Below, piece after piece: positions 8,256-12,500 of a stretch of DNA of 12,500 bases. Below the pieces are notes generated by a model. That model saw nothing but the letters and a program-made list of their open reading frames with translations. It had not been told where the DNA came from and did no database searches. Position numbers and translations under genes: made by a program. The stretch's first letter is position 1. The number at the start of each line of letters is the position of its first letter. Origin of the DNA: Trachelipus rathkii. Taxonomy: Eukaryota; Arthropoda; Malacostraca; Isopoda; Trachelipodidae. The stretch lies in contig JABUQX010032376.1 of assembly GCA_015478945.1 (NCBI GenBank), positions 1 to 12,500 on the forward strand. Direction: 5' to 3'.

Positions 8256-8901
8256 TGTTATAGTACTAATGATATGTAATGATCAGTGCAGGATGATTAT
8301 TGTTAATTATATACCCTTTTTAGGTCATTTTTTTTGTACTTGTGTTTTCTACAAATTTGATGGATATTAGGATGTGGGTATGAGTGAATGGGTTTATAGT
8401 TTAAAGTGTATCTCTTTTCTATGCAATAATATGTACTGTGACTTTTAATATAGATTGTTTAATGTGCTTCTGATTCATCCCTCTTTATCCTCTGGTATTG
8501 TTTAAAAGACTGTTTTATCTAATAAAAATCAGGAGTGAAAACCCTCCTCAAAAAGTAATGCAGATAAAGTGAAAACCTTTATACAACTGATAATATTAAG
8601 AGGTGAAAATCCTCCCTTGAAAGAGTTTTCTTCATTGTGTTGAATTACTAATTGGTATCTGTTATCGAAAGACTTTAAGCGGCTCCCCGCCGATGAGTTC
8701 CACAAAGGTGGGAGAAGAATCTATTAGCTTCACCACCATTATCTGGTATAAGTCGTTGAAGAAGGAATCTTCAGGTAACGCAATTAAAACATTCATCGTA
8801 GTTTGATACAGAATCCAAAACAGAATAGTTGAGTAAGCGAATAAGGAAGAAAGGAGAATAAGTAAAACAAACACAATAACATAAGAGAAAAATTTCGATA
8901 C
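8256..8901 (+). repeat. Possible solo or partial LTR of a second retrotransposon
   Basis: Proposed from three signals: a TG start after the AAT array (8256), AATAAA at 8521-8526 followed by a stem-loop block as in the gypsy LTR, and a tRNA-Arg-like primer binding site starting 8902, one base after the proposed end. The proposed end (ttcgata) is not a clean CA. No second copy of this sequence is in the window, so LTR status is inference. A - strand open frame overlaps its 3' third. Confidence 0.25.
8530..8618. repeat. Three small stem-loops with a shared loop
   Basis: AGGAG-tgaaaacc-CTCCT at 8532-8549, ATAAAG-tgaaaac-CTTTAT at 8564-8582 and GAGG-tgaaaat-CCTC near 8600-8614 each have a different stem but the same TGAAAA loop, at a spacing of about 32-36 nt. 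They follow AATAAA (8521). The arrangement is reminiscent of the gypsy LTR hairpin block, although the sequences differ. Confidence 0.6.
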
Positions 8902-8931
8902 TGGCGACCTTGCCAGGATTGAAGTCTGGCG
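8662..8931 (-). CDS. Candidate membrane-protein exon (partial), function unknown
   Basis: On the - strand the frame is open between a TGA at 8932-8934 and the stop at 8662-8664, 89 codons with no early ATG. It begins RQTSILARSPVSKF, continues with about 27 mostly hydrophobic residues (YVIVFVLLILLSSLF, then STILFWILY), and ends in a soluble part with PEDSFFNDLYQIM and SPTFVELIGGEPLKVF. This looks like one or two transmembrane helices followed by a cytosolic or extracellular segment. The order hydrophobic helix, then T-x-N-x-L-x-A-L-P, then D-L-x-Q-I faintly recalls ionotropic-receptor M3 regions, but I would not name it. No convincing acceptor precedes it. The + strand reading as an LTR end with primer binding site (8902) competes with it. 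Confidence 0.3.
   Translation of the reverse strand, partial: RQTSILARSPVSKFFSYVIVFVLLILLSSLFAYSTILFWILYQTTMNVLIALPEDSFFNDLYQIMVVKLIDSSPTFVELIGGEPLKVFR
8902..8923 (+). other. tRNA-Arg-like primer binding site candidate
   Basis: TGGCGACCTTGCCAGGATTG followed by AA reads as the complement of a tRNA 3' end: CCA tail, discriminator G, acceptor AAGGTC, T-stem CTGGC and a T-loop-like TTCAATC. From memory the arthropod tRNA-Arg(UCG) end (..CACGGTCGCCA) matches the first eight bases, and mdg1/412-type gypsy elements prime from tRNA-Arg. A full tRNA gene is not present on the - strand because the T-loop would have 9 bases and no anticodon arm can be drawn. Confidence 0.35.
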
Positions 8932-9368
8932 TCAAGGACACACTAGCGCCTTTGCCGTCGAAGTGGCAAATACATAGAAATACGCAGTCAGATTAGGAAA
9001 GAAGTAGTAGATAAAAAACAGTCTTAATAAAGAGGATAATTAGTTGTTAATTAAAAGGTCATAAACAGTGCATTATTGTGGCATAGATTAGGTTACTAAA
9101 TTAACTAAATTCCTTTACACAAAACCCAAAAGATCGTCCCTCTCAATCACTCCAGCGCCAAAAAACAATTTCGTCGACGAGCATAGAACACAAGAAAAGA
9201 CCTCCCGATAACAAAAAATTGATTCGATGCAAACGCAAGAATCAATAAACAGATAAGTTTCAAAAAAGTTAAAAGAAAGTAAAATAAAATTTTTTATAAA
9301 TATTTATAAATTAATGTAATTAAAAAAATAAAAAATTCTTTATAATTAAAACATAAAAAACTAATTAC
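8924..9368. other. AT-rich spacer, no supported gene
   Basis: The only open stretch is 9105-9248 on the + strand (47 codons, no ATG), basic and Lys/Arg/Gln-rich (for example KKLIRCKRKNQ). If 8902 is a primer binding site this could be leader or gag sequence, but nothing conserved is recognisable. 9240-9368 is very A/T rich. Confidence 0.4.
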
Positions 9369-9372
9369 TTAA
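9369..9372. repeat. TTAA target-site copy, left
   Basis: TTAA directly outside the left inverted repeat, matched by TTAA at 11271-11274. This fits a TTAA-specific DNA transposon. Confidence 0.8.
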
Positions 9373-9388
9373 GGGGACGTTGCGCGTA
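9373..9388 (+). repeat. Left terminal inverted repeat
   Basis: 16 bp, GGGGACGTTGCGCGTA, perfect match to the right end. It is notably GC-rich and carries a GCGCG core within an AT-rich element. Confidence 0.9.
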
Positions 9389-9468
9389 AGGGTTCCTAAC
9401 TTTTGAGGGTAGTAATCATCAATTCTATGAATTTTAGGTTTTAACACTTTCTAGTGTAGAATTTAATG

Positions 9469-9482
9469 CTCTTTCGAATGGT
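9469..9482 (+). repeat. Subterminal 14-bp direct repeat, left copy
   Basis: CTCTTTCGAATGGT, identical to 11205-11218 and in the same orientation, lies about 80 bp inside the left end. It is direct rather than inverted, so it is not part of the terminal repeat. Confidence 0.7.
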
Positions 9483-9577
9483 CTGGTTATTTTCAACATG
9501 CAAAAAATACTTTAGTCACAATATACAGGGGGATATGGGGGGGTATTCAATTTTGATATGTCAAAAATGAAAAATCA

Positions 9578-9858
9578 CGATAACCTTTTTATTATTCATG
9601 CGATCAGCCCGAAACTTTCGGAGTAAGTATAGTTGGGGAAGATACATAATTTTTGTTTAAATAATTTTTTGTATGGGAACCGGATTTGCCTGCTGTGCAT
9701 GGACAAGTTTCTAAATCTTTTCAAAAGTTTCCCATATCAGCGGCAACCCCTTGGAGTTTAACAAAAATATTTATCTAACAAAATGGTAGAATCTTGCCTA
9801 TAGTAACTACTGATCTGAAAGTTTCGTATTGATTGAACAAAAATAAAAAATTTATCAT
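9578..9858. repeat. Foldback unit 1
   Basis: An imperfect palindrome of about 281 nt. The outer left arm (gataacctttttattattca and GAAACTTTC, 9578-9620) pairs with the outer right arm (GAAAGTTTCGTATTGATT, then aataaaaaatttatc, 9817-9858). Inner arms 9666-9710 and 9724-9767 pair through tttgcctgctgtgcatgg against the complement of atatcagcggcaacccc. The intermediate blocks also align (ggaagatacataatttttgt against the complement of acaaaatggtagaatcttgc). Confidence 0.75.
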
Positions 9859-9912
9859 AAATATTTTTAGTAGCAAAAAAAAATTTTTTAAAAAAAAAAA
9901 TTAGAAAGTGGC

Positions 9913-10207
9913 GTGTAACTTTTTTAATATTTACGTCGATTGCGATAAATTTTCACAGCTTATTCCACTCCTAAAAAGTTATACATATTTATTTAGCTTA
10001 ATATTTGGTATGCCCAAAAGTTTTGGCCGCTGATCACGAGAAAACTTTTGAAAACTTTGAAATGTTTTTTCCATGAGCAGCGAACAAAATCTGTTGGGCA
10101 TACAGAAATTTTCTCTAAAACAAAAAATGTCCCTAACCTTCCAAATTATATACCGTCTCTGCAAATTTCAACTGATCGTATAAAATAATAATTAAGTTTT
10201 CATAGTT
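9913..10207. repeat. Foldback unit 2
   Basis: Starts gtaacttttttaatatttac, 336 nt after the matching point of unit 1. The inner hairpin is the clearest of all: TATGCCCAAAAG... at 10010-10045 pairs with ...TCTGTTGGGCATA at 10064-10102, and both arms contain the core GCTGATCACGAG or GCTGCTCATGG. Outer arms are more diverged. Confidence 0.75.
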
Positions 10208-10255
10208 TTTTACTTTTTGAGTTGCCCGACAATTTTTTTTTTAATGATTGGTATC

Positions 10256-10545
10256 ATGCAACATTTTTATTATTCATCTCTGATAAAATGAAATTTTTAT
10301 GGTCTTTATAAACTCGACGATATACAAATCTTTCTATTTAGATAAATTTTTCTGTATATCCAACCTGTTTTGCTGCTACTTGAGGGAAAACTTTTTAAAG
10401 TTTTTTATTTTTCCCATGAACAACGGCAAAACGTTTGGTATACAAAAAAATTTATCATATCACAATATGTGTATTATTTCTAATTATACATGCTATGAAA
10501 GTTTCGTATTAATCGGATATATAATAAAAAAGTGATTACGATTTT
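10256..10545. repeat. Foldback unit 3
   Basis: Starts gcaacatttttattattcat. The inner arms are tgtatatccaacctgttttg (10353-10372 and onward) and the complement of acggcaaaacgtttggtata (10423-10442). The outer right arm TGAAAGTTTCGTATT at 10496-10510 is identical to 9816-9830 of unit 1, exactly 680 nt (two periods) away. Confidence 0.75.
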
Positions 10546-10598
10546 CCTTTTTATTGCAAAAAAAAAAAAAGAAAAAAAAAAATTCAAATAATTGATGG

Positions 10599-10800
10599 CA
10601 TATAACTTTTTTACTATTCATCATCTGATTATAATTAAATTTTACAACTCTGTAAAAGGTTGGCAAGGATCACCCATTTTTCATATATAAATTTTGTAGT
10701 AATACCCAACGGTTTTGCACTCGCTCACAGTTTCAACTTCTGACTAGTTTACTAAAAAAATTTTTTTACATTGCAGCTGCTATTTTGGGGCTAATAACAA
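10599..10800. repeat. Foldback unit 4, degenerate
   Basis: The left half is clear: ataacttttttactattcat at about 10601 and an inner left arm aatacccaacggttttgcac at 10701-10720, in phase with units 1-3. The right inner arm is only weakly recognisable (about 10771-10800, gcagctgctattttggggct). The outer right arm is not identifiable, so the unit is decayed or truncated. Confidence 0.55.
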
Positions 10801-11254
10801 AAAAATTTCCAACGCCTTTTTATACTTTTCTTTTTTTGTTTTCAATTTTGTATACATTGAACTACATTTTGATGTATGATTCATGCAAATAAAAAAACTT
10901 TTGGTATATTTCTGATAACTTTTAAATTTTATGGAGAAAAAAAAAGTTGAGATTTAGCAAAAAAATCAAAATAAAAAAAAATTCTCTATATATTGCTGCT
11001 ATTTGTAAGTTATTTCATAAAATATATGCGTATGGCAAGTATTTCAGTGAAATCCGCTTGAAAAAATCTTTTGTAGTTCAGCAGAAATTCACTGTTAAAA
11101 ATTGCTGATAAAAATGCTGATTCATGATATTTGGGAAGAAATTACAGAAATTCTAAACGTCTTTTTGCATATGTTATTAAACAAATATTGTACAGAAATC
11201 TTTCCTCTTTCGAATGGTGTATAATTTATCCCAAAAAAATTACATTAGTGTTGC
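10801..11254. other. Right interior of the TTAA element, non-coding
   Basis: A/T-rich with poly-A runs and no coding potential. It contains the short direct repeat TTGCTGATaaaaaTGCTGAT around 11102-11122 and the right copy of CTCTTTCGAATGGT (11205-11218). It is not obviously part of the 340-bp periodicity. Confidence 0.5.
11205..11218 (+). repeat. Subterminal 14-bp direct repeat, right copy
   Basis: CTCTTTCGAATGGT, identical and same-oriented to 9469-9482, about 37 bp inside the right terminal inverted repeat. Confidence 0.7.
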
Positions 11255-11270
11255 TACGCGCAACGTCCCC
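11255..11270 (-). repeat. Right terminal inverted repeat
   Basis: TACGCGCAACGTCCCC, the exact reverse complement of 9373-9388, followed by TTAA at 11271-11274. Confidence 0.9.
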
Positions 11271-11274
11271 TTAA

Positions 11275-11454
11275 TTAATACAAAATTGATTAAAGTATAA
11301 TTAATTTTCAATATTAAGTATTTTTAAATAAGAGGGTTGGTTTGTGTGTTTGTGTAGGAAAGGGAGGGAAAATTTATAGAAGTGTTAGACAGGCTAATAA
11401 TTATTTCCATAATAACCCTCCCATTGTGCATTCGTGTGTGTCAAACATAAGTCG
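11275..11454. other. AT-rich spacer, no gene
   Basis: Includes a TG-rich stretch (gtttgtgtgtttgtgtagg, 11340-11358) and purine-rich sequence. Stops occur in all frames and nothing is recognisable. Confidence 0.5.
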
Positions 11455-11499
11455 TATATATATGTATATATATATATATATATATAAATATATATACAC
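11455..11499. repeat. Short (TA)n array with CA/CG flank
   Basis: 'tatatatgtatatatatata' and following sequence lead into 'acacttgcgcacacacacc', a compound TA/CA microsatellite typical of animal genomes. Confidence 0.85.
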
Positions 11500-11738
11500 T
11501 TGCGCACACACACCAGGCATAATTTATACAGAAATCAGTGTTGTGTCCAATAAGTGGAGGACAAAATTCCACAACGCGTAACATACATTAGCAAACAGAC
11601 AAACCAGTTCCCCATTGCATCGACGCCACCGAGTCTCGAGAAGCCAGCGAAGGCCATAGCGACAGGTAAAGACGGGGGGGGAAAACCCTTCCCCCCAACG
11701 ACACCTACAAGGAAAAGGTAGAACTCACCTTCTGGTAT
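11500..11738. other. GC-richer tract with possible exon end and G-run/C-run hairpin
   Basis: 11590-11720 is clearly less AT-rich. A + strand frame without ATG is open from 11549 to a TAG after 'acaaggaaaagg' near 11720, Pro/Lys/Thr-rich (for example STPPSLEKPAKAIATGKDGG). GACAG|GTAAAG at 11665/11666 resembles a splice donor. G8 at 11674-11681 can pair with C6 at 11691-11696. None of this is enough to call a gene; a 5' UTR exon is one option. Confidence 0.3.
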
Positions 11739-11846
11739 AATATATATATCTATATCTGCATAGTATAATAAATATATTATATATATATATATATATCTAT
11801 ATATATAATATATATATAATATATATCAAATATATATCAAATATAT
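11739..11846. repeat. Interrupted (TA)n microsatellite
   Basis: About 105 bp of TA with ATCT and ATCA slips. Confidence 0.9.
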
Positions 11847-11990
11847 ACGTATGCAGATTAAAAGTTTTTTATTTTTTTAAAGTTCAATTTAATAGTCTTA
11901 ATTAACTTTCACATTTTTTAAAATTTGCTGATAAATATTTTAACAACTTCATCTTATAATTTTAAATTTATAAAATTATTGGTATATATG
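11847..11990. other. AT-rich spacer, nothing recognised
   Basis: T/A-rich sequence between two TA arrays with no open frame. Confidence 0.5.
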
Positions 11991-12043
11991 TTTATATATA
12001 TATATATATATATAGATGCTATTATATATATATATATATATAT
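11991..12043. repeat. (TA)n microsatellite, two blocks
   Basis: Two TA runs separated by 'gatgctatt'. Confidence 0.88.
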
Positions 12044-12449
12044 GGTGTGCGTAAATGAACGCACATGACGGTATAAAATACACACCTCAGAGCATACGTA
12101 CAAGGGTGAGAGTTGAAAACGTGCCAGAGAGGCCAAACCGTTTGTTCTCGTGAAGTCAAGGACAAATGGTCCTCACCCAGTAACAATCCGAAACAGGGAA
12201 GTAGTAGAAGGAAAGAATTCATTCTTCGTTTTTTTTTATTATTTCTTTGTTGCAAATGAGAATTGGTTGGATAAAGTTATTGTGTTATGCGTAATTAATT
12301 AATTGCAGGGAAAGCCTGCCTTTACCTAATTATCATTTTAATTGATTTTATTCTTTTAATTAATAAAACTAATTAACTCAAAAGAACAATCAATTCCACA
12401 TTTGGAGCATTGTTATTACGCAAACAACATACTTGATTTATAGAATCAT

Positions 12450-12458
<9 letters not shown>
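12044..12458. other. Spacer with small hairpins and a TATA-like site, no gene
   Basis: A perfect 7-bp stem TGTGCGT-aaatga-ACGCACA at 12046-12065 precedes TATAAAA at 12072-12078. A second hairpin GCAGG-gaaag-CCTGC lies at 12305-12319, with AT-rich flanks that also pair roughly. Open frames on the - strand across 12022-12255 run into the TA array as IYIYIY and show no protein-like pattern. From 12290 the DNA is dominated by TTAATT motifs. Confidence 0.35.
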
Positions 12459-12482
<24 letters not shown>

Positions 12483-12500
12483 TATTATATATATAATATA
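12459..12500. repeat. (TA)n microsatellite, continues past the window end
   Basis: TA array starting after an A-run and reaching the last base, so its length is unknown. Confidence 0.9.

Larger units (their letters stand above)
9373..11270. mobile_element. Non-autonomous TTAA DNA transposon (Kolobok- or piggyBac-like), 1,898 bp
   Basis: GGGGACGTTGCGCGTA at 9373-9388 is the exact reverse complement of 11255-11270, and both ends are flanked by TTAA. TTAA duplications are made by the piggyBac and Kolobok superfamilies. From memory, piggyBac ends begin CC and Kolobok ends are G-rich, which favours Kolobok. No frame longer than about 80 codons is present and none resembles a transposase, so it would be mobilised in trans. 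The interior is built mainly of tandem foldback units (9578-10800). A 14-nt direct repeat CTCTTTCGAATGGT occurs near both ends (9469-9482 and 11205-11218). The perfect inverted repeats argue for fairly recent activity or conservation. Confidence 0.8.

Noticed and set aside
8860..8925. A tRNA gene on the - strand ending at the CCA-like 8902
   Set aside because: A T-stem and acceptor end can be drawn, but the T-loop would be 9 nt and there is no anticodon arm or matching 5' acceptor strand. A primer binding site explains it better.
9979..10164. 61-codon - strand frame inside the TTAA element, and a 78-codon + strand frame at 10299-10535
   Set aside because: Both lie within the palindromic units. 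Their Phe/Lys-rich sequences mirror each other because of the inverted repeats, and neither looks like a transposase.
11342..11581. 79-codon + strand frame
   Set aside because: It runs through the TA/CA microsatellite (MYIYIYIYK), has no conserved features, and its ends are composition-driven.
12022..12255. 77-codon - strand frame with an apparent signal-peptide-like start (SFLLLLPCFGLLL)
   Set aside because: It starts in an A/T-rich run and ends in the TA array. The hydrophobic stretch comes from a purine-rich tract on the other strand, with no further support.

Overview
This is AT-rich, repeat-dominated eukaryotic DNA. Long (TA)n arrays, an (AAT)n array, LTR retrotransposon sequence, a TTAA-flanked inverted-repeat element and the near absence of long host open frames point to an invertebrate animal. 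A crustacean, spider or other arthropod is most likely, but I cannot name the species. There is no bacterial gene organisation, rRNA, tRNA or CRISPR array.

Layout. 1-253: AT-rich DNA with one weakly supported host terminal exon. 253-593: (TA)n array. 594 to about 6791: a nearly full-length Ty3/gypsy-type LTR retrotransposon on the + strand. In order it has a 5' LTR (594-1361), a primer binding site (1364), gag (about 1552-2336), protease, reverse transcriptase, RNase H and integrase (about 2327-5493), a non-coding tail with an internal (TA)n, a short plus-strand primer site and a 3' LTR (6051-6791). Protein motifs are well conserved, including the protease DTG, RT YLDD, RNase H TDAS and integrase DD35E plus GPF. 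The reading frame is broken many times, mostly by what look like small indels. The two LTRs also differ mainly by 1-2 nt indels, so many breaks may be sequence error rather than decay.

6785-7757: TA arrays, including a perfect (AT)54, around an anonymous GC-richer tract. 7835-7996: an open frame without an ATG that looks like a host exon. 8029-8250: (AAT)n array. 8256-8923: a possible remnant of a second LTR element, with three small stem-loops, a polyadenylation signal and a sequence resembling a tRNA-Arg-type primer binding site. A membrane-protein-like frame overlaps it on the - strand, and the two readings compete.

9373-11270: a 1,898-bp element bounded by perfect 16-bp terminal inverted repeats and TTAA on both sides, with no transposase. 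Inside are three clear copies and a fourth degenerate copy of a roughly 340-bp unit. Each clear copy is an imperfect foldback of about 280-290 nt. This serial-hairpin structure is the most unusual thing in the window. 11275-12500: AT-rich spacer with short TA arrays, one GC-richer patch and a few small hairpins, and no gene I can support.

How the genes work together: the only recognisable pathway is retrotransposition. The LTR supplies promoter and polyadenylation signals, Gag would form the particle, protease would cut the polyprotein, RT/RNase H would copy RNA to DNA from the tRNA primer, and integrase would insert it. The TTAA element would depend on a transposase encoded elsewhere.
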